DNA from: QNFN01 sp033722135
Lineage (GTDB): Bacteria > Pseudomonadota > Gammaproteobacteria > QNFN01
Direction of reading: 5' to 3'
NCBI GenBank assembly: GCA_033722135.1
Contig: JAWVZO010000066.1
Location: forward strand, 1 to 12,313
DNA: 12,313 bases
Position 1 is the first letter of the stretch, and each line of letters opens with the position of its first letter. Shown here one piece after another: positions 1-8,516 of this stretch. The notes under the pieces are model-generated. The model saw nothing but the letters and a program-made list of their open reading frames with translations, was not told where the DNA came from and searched no databases. The position numbers and the translations under genes were made by a program.

Positions 1-1
1 C

Positions 2-499
2 ATCGCCCTGCCCACCGGCCGCAGCGAACTCGATCGGATGGTCGACATCGACGCTGCCCCGGTCCTCCGCGGGGACACCGTCTACGCGGTCTCCTACCAG
101 GGCCGCGTCGCGGCGGTGGCGCAGCGCTCGGGGACGCTGCTCTGGTCCCGCGACTTCTCATCGAGCAGCGGCCTCGATGTCGACCGCGAACGGCTCTACG
201 TCGGCGACGACCGGGATCACGTCTGGGCGATCGCGCGCGACGGCGGGGCCTCGTACTGGCGCCAGGAGGCGCTGCAGCACCGACAGCTGACGGCGCCGGC
301 CTTCGCCGACGGGAGCGTCGCGGTTGGCGACCTGGAGGGCTACCTCCACTTCCTGGATGGCGTCGACGGCCGTATCGTCGCCCGGGTCCGCGTCGGCAGC
401 GGCCCGATGACCGCGGCGCCGCTGGTGCGCGGCGACCGCATCTACGCCGTGACGACGGACGGTGGCCTGGTCGCCCTTAGAGTCGGATCGGAGTCCTAG
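2..499 (+). CDS. bamB: Outer membrane protein assembly factor BamB, C-terminal part (5' end outside window)
   Basis: BamB is a periplasm-facing lipoprotein of the BAM complex. It folds as an eight-bladed beta-propeller and helps BamA insert beta-barrel proteins into the outer membrane. The window holds the last 165 codons, open from base 2 to a TAG at 497-499. The visible part shows repeated PQQ/WD-like blades: the family's typical TGRSELDRMVDID stretch near the left edge, then DAAPVLRGDTVYAVSYQGR, SGTLLWSRDF, GGASYWRQEAL, VAVGDLEGYLHFLDGVDGR and a final blade ending in TTDGGLVALR. This order matches the C-terminal half of E. coli BamB as I know it. The lipobox and first blades lie upstream of the window. 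The gene ends 15 bp from the tail of the convergent FHA gene, so der, which follows bamB in many gammaproteobacteria, is not next here. The family call is firm. Confidence 0.93.
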   Translation: MALPTGRSELDRMVDIDAAPVLRGDTVYAVSYQGRVAAVAQRSGTLLWSRDFSSSSGLDVDRERLYVGDDRDHVWAIARDGGASYWRQEALQHRQLTAPAFADGSVAVGDLEGYLHFLDGVDGRIVARVRVGSGPMTAAPLVRGDRIYAVTTDGGLVALRVGSES

Positions 500-514
500 C
501 CCGGCCGGGCGGGT

Positions 515-1261
515 TCAGTCCTCGAGGAAGAATCCCATCTTCACGCCGGCCATCTCGACCACGTCCTGGTCACGGAGGTGGTAGGCCTGGGGCCCCACGA
601 CGTTCCCGTTGACCTTCAGCTCGCGGTCGTTGTTCGGCCCGCCGTCGATCTGGACCATGAAATAGCCGTGGTGGCGGCGGGTGATGGCGACCACCTGCAC
701 GCCTTTCTTGCCGAGCGTGGTCACTTCCTTGACGAGCTTCAGTTCGCGCCCCGAGTTGGGGCCGCTCAGGATCTGCAGGCGCGCTGGCTCGGGCTCGGTC
801 GCGGGTGCAGCCGACGGTTGCGGGGCCGCGGCGGGTGGGGGTTCGGGAGCGGCTTCGGCCGATGCGTTCGGCCTGGCCGCAGGGGCCTCCGCGACGGGCT
901 TGTTGACCAGGTTGCTCATCGACGAGAAGCTCATCACGACCGTCTTCTCGAGGTCGTCGGCGGACTCGCCCTGGTCCTCGTTGACGAACCTGAGCTGGTG
1001 CTTGCCGATGTCGATCCTGTCGCCGTCGTTGAGTGCGTGCTTCTTGACGTCGGTGCCGTTGACCGTCGTGCCGTTGGTGCTGTCGAGGTCTTCCAGGAAG
1101 TAGTCGTTGAGGATGCGGATCACGCGCGCGTGGTGGCCGCTGACCGCCAGGTTGTCGATCTGGATGTCGTTGTCAGGCTTGCGACCGATGGTCGTGTACT
1201 CCTTCTCGAGCTCGGTCTCGCTGACCGTGTTGCCGTGGAAGGTGAGTATCAGTTTAGCCAT
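515..1261 (-). CDS. Two-FHA-domain protein with Ala/Pro-rich linker
   Basis: This is a predicted cytoplasmic 248-residue signalling adaptor that binds phosphothreonine peptides. The N-terminal FHA domain (about residues 4-93) has every canonical element: G26-R27, S41 followed by H44, and D60-S-T-N63-G64 followed by N68-G69. A linker of about residues 95-160 contains an acidic stretch with a TVVM motif (T107), then a low-complexity Ala/Pro/Glu segment (about 124-160). A second FHA-like domain (about 161-248) keeps the fold pattern (LSGPNSGRELKL, VNG at 217-219, DQDVVEMAGVKMGFF) but is degenerate: GK replaces GR at 184-185 and there is no S-T-N-G. It is therefore probably a structural or protein-contact module. 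The ATG is preceded by a GGAG-containing ribosome site. The gene lies 60 bp downstream of the PP2C phosphatase on the same strand, so co-transcription is likely. No transmembrane segment or signal peptide is visible. The specific partner is unknown. Confidence 0.9.
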   Translation of the reverse strand: MAKLILTFHGNTVSETELEKEYTTIGRKPDNDIQIDNLAVSGHHARVIRILNDYFLEDLDSTNGTTVNGTDVKKHALNDGDRIDIGKHQLRFVNEDQGESADDLEKTVVMSFSSMSNLVNKPVAEAPAARPNASAEAAPEPPPAAAPQPSAAPATEPEPARLQILSGPNSGRELKLVKEVTTLGKKGVQVVAITRRHHGYFMVQIDGGPNNDRELKVNGNVVGPQAYHLRDQDVVEMAGVKMGFFLED

Positions 1262-1321
1262 GGTTCCCTGCGCTCCTGGTCGGTGACATCGGTTGGGACC
1301 GCCCAGTCTCAGTGATCCGCG

Positions 1322-2095
1322 TCAGATTTGGTATGCAGGCCGCGCCAACACCGTGGTGATGTTGTCGAGACCGCCGCGATTGTTGGCGAGGCGGATGAGC
1401 TCGCGCGCTGTCGCGCCAAGGTTAGCATCAAACTTCTGCAGCGTTAACCTGATCTCGGACTCTTCCAGCATGCTGTAGAGGCCATCGCTGCAGAGCAGAT
1501 AGAGGTCCCCCGCGTGGCACTCCAACGCGATCCGTTCGGGCGTCATCTCCTCGTCGGCGCCGATCGCCTGGGTGAGGACGTTGCTGAAGGGAGGCGGGCG
1601 GTGCGGGTCGCCCCGGTCGCGTGCCCGGGCGGCGAGCATCGCGCCGACCGTCTGGTCGTGGGTCAGTTGCTCGAGGGTCTCCCCTCGGTAGCGGTAGAGC
1701 CGGGAGTCCCCGACATGGACGGCGTGTAGCCACCCCGCCTCGAAGAGCACCGCGATCAGGGTGGTGCCCATGCCGCGTGACGCGGGATCCTGCCCGGCCG
1801 CGCCGAGGACGGCGCGGTTGGCTGCGTCCACCGCGCCGGCGAGTCGCTCCCGCGGCGGGCGTTGGGCCGTCTCCACGCCGGGTGCGGCATCGACGAGGTG
1901 CCGTAACGCGCGGCTCACCGCGATGGTGCTGGCCAGTTCGCCGCGCGCGTGGCCGCCCATGCCGTCGGCGAGCAGGGCAATTCCCGCCCCGGGAAGCAGG
2001 GCGTAGGCGTCCTCGTTGGTGTCGCGATGGAGGCCGGGATCGGTCATGCCGACCATCTCGATGCCCGAGGGTTGTGTGACGTTGCCGTTCGCCAT
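1322..2095 (-). CDS. PP2C-family Ser/Thr protein phosphatase
   Basis: This is a metal-dependent (PPM/PP2C) phosphatase of about 257 residues, predicted cytoplasmic, that removes phosphate from Ser/Thr of partner proteins. All metal-site motifs are present; numbering from the ATG at 2095: R24-DTNED near the N-terminus, ADGMGGHA with D44, HVGDSRLYR in the middle, CSDGL with D204, and GLDNIT with D244. The length matches single-domain bacterial PP2C enzymes such as Stp/PrpC. Start choice: the frame stays open far upstream. An ATG at 2107 adds four residues but has no ribosome site, whereas the ATG at 2095 has a GGA 7 nt upstream. A TAGAAT -10-like hexamer (2106-2111, minus strand) overlaps the 2107 ATG, which also favours 2095. 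The gene is divergent from prmB and is followed by the FHA gene, the usual PP2C/FHA pairing. No Ser/Thr kinase is in the window. Confidence 0.9.
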   Translation of the reverse strand: MANGNVTQPSGIEMVGMTDPGLHRDTNEDAYALLPGAGIALLADGMGGHARGELASTIAVSRALRHLVDAAPGVETAQRPPRERLAGAVDAANRAVLGAAGQDPASRGMGTTLIAVLFEAGWLHAVHVGDSRLYRYRGETLEQLTHDQTVGAMLAARARDRGDPHRPPPFSNVLTQAIGADEEMTPERIALECHAGDLYLLCSDGLYSMLEESEIRLTLQKFDANLGATARELIRLANNRGGLDNITTVLARPAYQI

Positions 2096-2183
2096 GGGCT
2101 GGTCCATTCTAGGGCCAGTGTCGGGTCCCGGCACCCCCGGAACGATGCGCCCGGGCCTCTGCGCCGAACCGGAGAGCGAGCAC

Positions 2184-3107
2184 ATGGACGAGGAGAGGGC
2201 GGACCTGCGGCCGCTGACCACGCTGCGCGATTTCGTCCGCTGGGGGGCGAGCCGGTTCGGTGCCGCCGGCCTCTTCTTCGGCCACGGCACCGACAACGCG
2301 CTCGACGAGGCGGCGGCTCTGGTGCTCCACGCGCTCGATCTTCCCCCCGACCTCCCCGCGGTCTACTTCGAGGCGACGCTGACCGAGCGCGAGCGCGATG
2401 CGGTCGTCGAGCTGCTCGAGAGGCGGATCCACGAGCGCAAGCCTGCCGCCTACCTGACCCACGAGGCGTGGTTCGCCGGCCTCGGCTTCTACGTGGACGA
2501 GCGGGTGCTAATCCCCCGTTCGCCGATCGCCGAGCTGATCCGCAACGGCTTCGAACCGTGGCTCGACCACGATCGCGTGGCACGCGTCCTCGACCTGTGC
2601 ACCGGCAGCGGCTGCATCGCGGTGGCCTGCGCCATGACGTTCCCGGAGGCCGAGATCGACGCCGTGGATGTCTCGCCCGACGCCCTCGAGGTGGCGCGGA
2701 CCAACATCGCGCGCCACCACGTCGAGGACCGCGTCCACCCGATCGAGTCTGATCTGTTCGCCGCCCTAAAGGGGGTGCACTACGACCTGATCGTCAGCAA
2801 CCCGCCCTACGTGCCCGCCGAGAGCCTCGAGAACCTGCCGGAGGAGTTCAGCCACGAGCCACGTCTCGGCCTCTCGGCCGGTGCCGACGGGCTGGAGGTG
2901 ATCACGCGGATGCTGGTCGATGCGTCGTCGCACCTGCGTCCCGGTGGTATCATTGTCATCGAGGTCGGCGAGGCGGAGCCGGCGCTGATCGAGCGGTTCC
3001 CGCAGATCCCGTTTCTCTGGCTCGAGTTCGAGCACGGTGGCCACGGCGTCTTCCTGCTCACCGCCGAACAGCTCAAGGACTACGCGACCGCCTTCGCCAT
3101 CGGCTGA
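2184..3107 (+). CDS. prmB: Ribosomal protein L3 N5-glutamine methyltransferase PrmB
   Basis: PrmB uses S-adenosylmethionine to methylate a glutamine of 50S protein L3 and acts in the cytoplasm during ribosome assembly. The 307-residue length is close to E. coli PrmB (310). A helical N-terminal substrate-recognition region (about 1-95) is followed by the PrmB-type stretch AYLTHEAWFAGLGFYVDER (89-107) and PRSPIAELI, then the Rossmann SAM-binding loop DLCTGSGC (137-144), the acidic ribose contact DAVDVS (159-164) and the catalytic NPPY (206-209). AWF...FYVDERVLIPRSPI distinguishes PrmB from PrmC, which methylates release factors. The ATG at 2184 has a GGAG at 2171-2174, 9 nt upstream. The frame is open back to 2016, but that extension runs through the antisense phosphatase gene and has no PrmB-like residues. 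The small gene behind it begins 4 nt after its stop. Confidence 0.95.
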   Translation: MDEERADLRPLTTLRDFVRWGASRFGAAGLFFGHGTDNALDEAAALVLHALDLPPDLPAVYFEATLTERERDAVVELLERRIHERKPAAYLTHEAWFAGLGFYVDERVLIPRSPIAELIRNGFEPWLDHDRVARVLDLCTGSGCIAVACAMTFPEAEIDAVDVSPDALEVARTNIARHHVEDRVHPIESDLFAALKGVHYDLIVSNPPYVPAESLENLPEEFSHEPRLGLSAGADGLEVITRMLVDASSHLRPGGIIVIEVGEAEPALIERFPQIPFLWLEFEHGGHGVFLLTAEQLKDYATAFAIG

Positions 3108-3111
3108 TACC

Positions 3112-3312
3112 ATGCCCGTGAACCTTATCCAGTGCGCCCCGGCCCAGCGTGCCGTGCCGTTTCCCGGGCCGCTCGCCGACGGCCGCAACGGGTTCACCAC
3201 CGGCGAGTCGCCGATCATGGCGTCGCTTCGCCAGCCCCCCGATCGGATGCCGTTCGCGCAGCTGCCCGAGCGGATCAATGCCACCCATTGCGAGGGGCCC
3301 GACGTCGACTGA
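3112..3312 (+). CDS. Hypothetical 66-aa protein between prmB and hemN
   Basis: I do not recognise this family. The frame begins with ATG 4 nt after the prmB stop and ends 21 nt before hemN, so it fills almost all of an otherwise empty 226-bp gap. Direct support for coding is composition: about 89% of third positions are G or C (59 of 66) against about 53% of second positions, the pattern of real genes here. The competing +2 frame, which would overlap hemN as ATGA, has a much lower third-position value (roughly 70-75%) and an Arg/Ser/Pro-rich, shadow-like product. The predicted product is Pro- and Ala-rich, has two cysteines (C8 and C60) and contains FTTGESPIMASLRQPPDRM; there is no transmembrane helix or signal peptide. 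No Shine-Dalgarno is visible, so translation would depend on coupling to prmB. It could also be a degenerate remnant of a longer gene. Confidence 0.5.
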   Translation: MPVNLIQCAPAQRAVPFPGPLADGRNGFTTGESPIMASLRQPPDRMPFAQLPERINATHCEGPDVD

Positions 3313-3333
3313 GAAGGCGGCGGGCCGGACCCG

Positions 3334-4722
<1,389 letters not shown>

Positions 4723-4748
4723 CCCGGCCCCGCGCGGCCGCGCCGCGC

Positions 4749-4754
4749 TACAAT
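4749..4754 (+). promoter_or_regulatory. Possible -10 element directly upstream of aroC
   Basis: TACAAT stands 7 nt before the aroC ATG in an otherwise extremely GC-rich 39-bp gap. No matching -35 is visible (GGCCCC at 17-nt spacing). If it is used, transcription would start at or next to the A of the ATG, giving a leaderless aroC message, which would fit the lack of a Shine-Dalgarno. Confidence 0.25.
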
Positions 4755-4761
4755 AGCCGCC

Positions 4762-5859
4762 ATGTCCGGCAACAGCATCGGCAAGCTCTTCGTGGTCACC
4801 GATTTCGGTGAGAGCCACGGTCCCGCGATCGGCGGGGTCGTCGACGGCTGCCCGCCCGGCATCGCGCTCGACGAATCCGTGCTCCAGCATGACCTCGACC
4901 GGCGCCGGCCGGGACAGAGCCGGCACACCACGCAGCGCCGCGAGGCGGACCGGGTCGAGATCCTGTCGGGACTTCTCGACGGCCGGACCACCGGCGCCCC
5001 GATCGGCCTGCTGATCCGCAACACCGACGCGCGGTCGAAGGACTACGCGAACCTCGCGGACCGCTTCCGGCCCGGCCACGCGGACTACGTCTACCAGCAG
5101 AAGTACGGGGTCCGGGATCACCGCGGGGGCGGGCGCGCCTCGGCGCGGGAGACGGCCGTCCGGGTCGCCGCCGGCGGGATCGCCAGGGCGTTCCTCGCCA
5201 CCGCCGGGATCCGCGTGCGCGGCTGCCTCGCCCAGCTCGGCCCGATACGGGCCGAGGCCCGTGACTGGGACGCGGTCGAGACGAACCCGTTCTTCTTTCC
5301 CGATAGCGCCAGGGTGCCCGAACTCGAGGCCTACATGGACGCGCTGCGCAAGTCGGGCGACTCGATCGGCGCCCGGGTCGACGTCGAGGCGACCGGCGTG
5401 CCGCCCGGCCTCGGCGAACCGGTCTTCGACCGCCTCGACGCCGACATCGCCCATGCGCTGATGGGCATCAACGCGGCCAAGGGGGTCGAGGTGGGCGCCG
5501 GGTTCGCCGCGGTCGAGCAGAAGGGCACTGAGCACCGCGACGAGATGACCCCTGAGGGCTTCCTCGGCAACCAGGCCGGCGGGGTGCTCGGCGGCATCTC
5601 CACCGGGCAGGTGATCCGGGCCAGCGTCGCGATGAAGCCGACCTCGAGCCTGCGCCTGCCGGCGCGGACCGTCGACCGCGACGGCCGGGCCGTCGAGGTG
5701 GCCACCACCGGGCGGCACGACCCCTGCGTCGGCATCCGCGCGGTGCCGATCGTCGAGGCGATGCTCGCCATCGTGCTCGCCGACCACCTGCTCCGCCACC
5801 GTGGCCAGAACCGGGACGTCGTCTCCGCCACACCGGTGATCCCCGCCGGACGCGGCTGA
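4762..5859 (+). CDS. aroC: Chorismate synthase
   Basis: AroC carries out the last shikimate step, conversion of 5-enolpyruvylshikimate-3-phosphate to chorismate, with reduced FMN as cofactor. Chorismate is the branch point to Phe, Tyr, Trp, folate and ubiquinone. The 365 residues match the family (E. coli 361). All three signatures are present: GESHGPAIGGVVDGCP (16-31, with H19), RPGHADYVYQQKYG (103-116, with H106) leading into DHRGGGRASARETA, and GRHDPCVGIRAVPIVEAM (317-334). The conserved FLGNQAGGVLGGISTGQ lies near 267-283. The ATG is fixed by the conserved N-terminus SGNSIGKLFVVTDFGESHG. There is no Shine-Dalgarno before it, but TACAAT ends 7 nt upstream (4749-4754), so a leaderless start is possible. 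It begins 39 nt after hemN and is followed with a 2-nt gap by the permease gene. Confidence 0.97.
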   Translation: MSGNSIGKLFVVTDFGESHGPAIGGVVDGCPPGIALDESVLQHDLDRRRPGQSRHTTQRREADRVEILSGLLDGRTTGAPIGLLIRNTDARSKDYANLADRFRPGHADYVYQQKYGVRDHRGGGRASARETAVRVAAGGIARAFLATAGIRVRGCLAQLGPIRAEARDWDAVETNPFFFPDSARVPELEAYMDALRKSGDSIGARVDVEATGVPPGLGEPVFDRLDADIAHALMGINAAKGVEVGAGFAAVEQKGTEHRDEMTPEGFLGNQAGGVLGGISTGQVIRASVAMKPTSSLRLPARTVDRDGRAVEVATTGRHDPCVGIRAVPIVEAMLAIVLADHLLRHRGQNRDVVSATPVIPAGRG

Positions 5860-5861
5860 AG

Positions 5862-7007
5862 GTGTCCGCGCCGTCGGCCACGCCGTACTGGCGGCTGTCG
5901 GGTTTCTACCTCTTCTACTTCGCCTCGCTCGGCGCCCTGATCCCGTTCTGGGGGCTCTACCTGCAGGACCTCGGCCACGACGCCGCGGCGATCGGCGAGC
6001 TGATGGCGTTGCTGATGGCGACCAAGATCGTCGCGCCGAACCTCTGGGCGTGGCTGGCCGACCTGCGCGGCGAGCGGATCCGCATCGTCCGCCTCGCCTC
6101 GTTCGCCGCGCTGCTCTGCTTCGCCGGTGTCTTCTTCGGCAGCGATTACCTCTGGATGGCACTGGTGATGGTCGCGTTCAGCTTCTTCTGGAACGCCTCG
6201 CTGCCGCAGTTCGAGGCCCTGACACTCGCGCACCTGGTACGCGACCCGCACCGCTACGGCCTGGTGCGGGTCTGGGGTTCGGTGGGGTTCATCGCCAGCG
6301 TGGTCGCGCTCGGCGCACTGTTCGAGGTGACCGGCCGGGAGTGGCTGCCGTGGGTCGTCCTGGGGCTGTTCGTGCTGCTCTGGGCCATCAGCCTGAGCGT
6401 GCCGGATGCCGGCGGGAACCACGCCGCCGCGACCCGTGAGCCGCTGCGGCGCGTCCTCGGCCGGCCCGAGGTGATGGCGCTGTTCGCGGCCTGCCTGCTG
6501 ATGCAGGCGAGCCACGGGCCGTACTACGCCTTCTTCAGCATCCACCTCGACCGCGCCGGTTACGGCGCCCAGCTGATCGGTCTTCTCTGGGCCCTCGGCG
6601 TGGTCGCGGAGATCGGCATCTTCCTGGTCGCCGCACCGCTGCTGCGGCGCTATAACCCGCGCCACCTGCTGATCGCGAGCCTGTTGCTGACCGCGCTGCG
6701 CTGGTGCCTGGTCGGCGGCCTGGTCGCGTACCCGGGCTGGCTGGCGTTCGCGCAGCTGCTGCACGCCGCCTCGTTCGGCGTCTACCACGCCGCGGCGATC
6801 CAGCTCGTGCATCGCTTCTTCCCCGCGCCGCACCAGGGACGTGGCCAGGCGCTCTACAGCAGCCTCAGCTTCGGCGCCGGCGGCGCCCTCGGCAGCCTCG
6901 CCGGGGGTTACGCCTGGACCGCGCTCGGCGCGACGGCCACCTTCGTGTTCGCCTCGGTGCTCGCGCTGCTCGGGGCCTGGGTCGGACTGCGCTGGCTGCG
7001 CGCCTGA
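5862..7007 (+). CDS. MFS permease, phenylpropionate-permease (HcaT-like) type
   Basis: This is a 381-residue inner-membrane secondary transporter with about 12 hydrophobic segments. The pattern is that of the MFS_1_like / PPP group that includes E. coli HcaT (379 aa): an N-terminal YLFYFASLGALIPFWGLYLQ helix, a short basic cytoplasmic loop (ADLRGERIRIVR), and the signature YGLVRVWGSVGFIAS (132-146) corresponding to YGKVRLWGS in HcaT. The central loop near 182-200 divides the two six-helix halves. Substrate cannot be read from sequence; HcaT itself takes up phenylpropionate, and the neighbouring aroC hints at an aromatic compound only by position. The GTG start lies 2 nt after the aroC stop and lacks a clear ribosome site, which suggests translational coupling. 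As I recall it, an MFS gene directly after aroC also occurs in Pseudomonas. The gene ends 9 bp from the convergent kinase gene. Confidence 0.88.
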   Translation: MSAPSATPYWRLSGFYLFYFASLGALIPFWGLYLQDLGHDAAAIGELMALLMATKIVAPNLWAWLADLRGERIRIVRLASFAALLCFAGVFFGSDYLWMALVMVAFSFFWNASLPQFEALTLAHLVRDPHRYGLVRVWGSVGFIASVVALGALFEVTGREWLPWVVLGLFVLLWAISLSVPDAGGNHAAATREPLRRVLGRPEVMALFAACLLMQASHGPYYAFFSIHLDRAGYGAQLIGLLWALGVVAEIGIFLVAAPLLRRYNPRHLLIASLLLTALRWCLVGGLVAYPGWLAFAQLLHAASFGVYHAAAIQLVHRFFPAPHQGRGQALYSSLSFGAGGALGSLAGGYAWTALGATATFVFASVLALLGAWVGLRWLRA

Positions 7008-7016
7008 GACGCCGCC

Positions 7017-8447
7017 TCAGTCGCCCGGCAGCCCGGAGTGGGGCAGCGGCAACGCGACCCAGAAAAGGGCTCCCCCGCTGGCGCGTTGATCGGCGCCGAT
7101 CCGTCCCTGCATCGCCTCGACGAGGCGGCGGCACAGGGCGAGACCGAGCCCGGTGCCGCCGAAACGCCGCGCCGAGTGATCCTCGCCCTGGGTGAATTCC
7201 TCGAACAGGGCCTCGTGCGATCCCTGCGGCAGGCCGATCCCGGAATCGAGCACGTTGAGGTGCAGGGTGCCCTCGTGGTCCTTGCCCGCCTGGTAGTCGG
7301 CCTCGATGCGCACGTGGCCCTCGTGGGTGAACTTGATGGCGTTGTTGACGAGGTGCTCGAGCACCGCGCCGATGTGACCCGGGTCGCCGATCAGCCGGTG
7401 CGGCATCATCGGGTGGCAGACGATCTCCAGGCGCAACCCCTTGTTCTCCGCCGCCGGGCGCATCGAGGCGCCGACGGTCTCGACCATTTCGTGGGGGTCG
7501 AAGCTCTGGGTGCGGATCGGCAGCTGGCTGGTCTCCAGCCGCGAGAACTCGAGCAGCTGGTCGATCAGGCGCAGCAGCCGCTGCGCCGAGTCGCGCGCCA
7601 TCTCCACCTGCTCACGCTGGGTTGCGTCGAGTCGCGAGTCGACGAGCAGGTCGAGCATGCCGAGCGTGCCGTTGAGCGGGGTGCGCAACTCGTGGCTCAT
7701 GTTGGCGAGGAACGTGCTCTTGGCCTTGTTGGCGGCCTCCGCCTCGGTCTTGGCCGCGAGCAGCCGCTGGCGTGCGGCGATCTGCTCGCTGATGTCGCGG
7801 TCGGCACCGCGGTAGCCGACCAGGCGGCCCTGCTCGTCGAGCAGCGGGAGGCCGCTGGTCTCGAGCGTGACCACGCGGCCGTCGCGGTGCAGGTTGCGGT
7901 TGATGAACGCGTTGAACGACTGCTTGGCCTCGAAGACCCGGAACGCGGCCAGCTTGAGTTCCTCGCGTTCCTCGGGGATGAAGAAGTCGTAGAAGTGCTT
8001 GCCGAGCATCTCGTCCGGCCGGTAGCCGAGGATCTCCTCGACGATCGGGTTGGAATAGGTGTAACGGCCCTCGGCATCGACCTCCCAGATCCATTCGCCG
8101 ACGTGCGCCGCGACGTCGCTGAAGCGCTGCTCGGAGACTGTGTAGGCGAGCTGGGCCGCCTCGATTTCCTGGACCTGGCCGCGCAGCGGCTTGTAGATCA
8201 GGTAGAGGAACGCCGGGATCAGCAGGACGATCAGCAGGACCGAGTCGACCAGCGCCTCGACGTGCGGGCTGAGCTCCGGGAAGAACTGCAGCAGCAGCAT
8301 GACGAAGACCTCGGCGCAGAAGATCGTCAGGGCGATCGAGAAGACCAGCGTGCCGAGCGAGCGGAGCGGTCCCGTACCGAGCTGCACCGGGGGCGACTCA
8401 TCGCGGTTGCGTACCACCGCGCGGCTGTTGCTTCTCTCGCCGCTCAT
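7017..8447 (-). CDS. Membrane-bound PAS sensor histidine kinase without receiver domain
   Basis: This is a 476-residue inner-membrane sensor kinase. Two transmembrane helices (about 31-54 and 67-86) enclose a periplasmic loop of only about 12 residues, so it has no sizeable periplasmic sensor domain. They are followed by a PAS domain (about 105-225, with EWIWEVDAEGRYTYSNP and a C-terminal GADRDIS), a short coiled stretch rich in Ala/Glu, a HisKA domain with phospho-accepting H252 in ANMSHELRTPLNG, and an HATPase_c domain with N-box LVNNAIKFT (367-374), G1 DSGIG (401-405) and G2 GGTGLGL (430-436). All catalytic motifs are intact. There is no receiver or HPt domain, and no response regulator gene is nearby, so its partner is encoded elsewhere. 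The ATG has an AGGAAA ribosome site. It lies 69 nt downstream of the LysR gene on the same strand and may be read through from it. The signal is unknown. Confidence 0.92.
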   Translation of the reverse strand: MSGERSNSRAVVRNRDESPPVQLGTGPLRSLGTLVFSIALTIFCAEVFVMLLLQFFPELSPHVEALVDSVLLIVLLIPAFLYLIYKPLRGQVQEIEAAQLAYTVSEQRFSDVAAHVGEWIWEVDAEGRYTYSNPIVEEILGYRPDEMLGKHFYDFFIPEEREELKLAAFRVFEAKQSFNAFINRNLHRDGRVVTLETSGLPLLDEQGRLVGYRGADRDISEQIAARQRLLAAKTEAEAANKAKSTFLANMSHELRTPLNGTLGMLDLLVDSRLDATQREQVEMARDSAQRLLRLIDQLLEFSRLETSQLPIRTQSFDPHEMVETVGASMRPAAENKGLRLEIVCHPMMPHRLIGDPGHIGAVLEHLVNNAIKFTHEGHVRIEADYQAGKDHEGTLHLNVLDSGIGLPQGSHEALFEEFTQGEDHSARRFGGTGLGLALCRRLVEAMQGRIGADQRASGGALFWVALPLPHSGLPGD

Positions 8448-8516
8448 CTGGGGTTTCCTGGCATCCGCCCATGGCGGAGTGGCCGACGCGGGACGCTTCG
8501 GCAGACTGTGCGCAGT

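Noticed and set aside
499..510. Perfect 12-bp palindrome GCCCGGCCGGGC between bamB and the FHA gene
   Set aside because: It has no loop and no T-tract, and such palindromes are common by chance in DNA this rich in G and C.
7004..7020. CTGAG-N7-CTCAG inverted repeat between the permease and kinase stops, considered as a two-way terminator
   Set aside because: The stem is only 5 bp, has no T-tract on either side, and arises largely because the two genes' TGA stop codons face each other.
8464..8478. TCCGCC-CAT-GGCGGA hairpin between the LysR and kinase genes
   Set aside because: A 6-bp stem with a 3-nt loop and no following T-run is too weak to call as a terminator or operator; it may still be a minor structure in the kinase leader.
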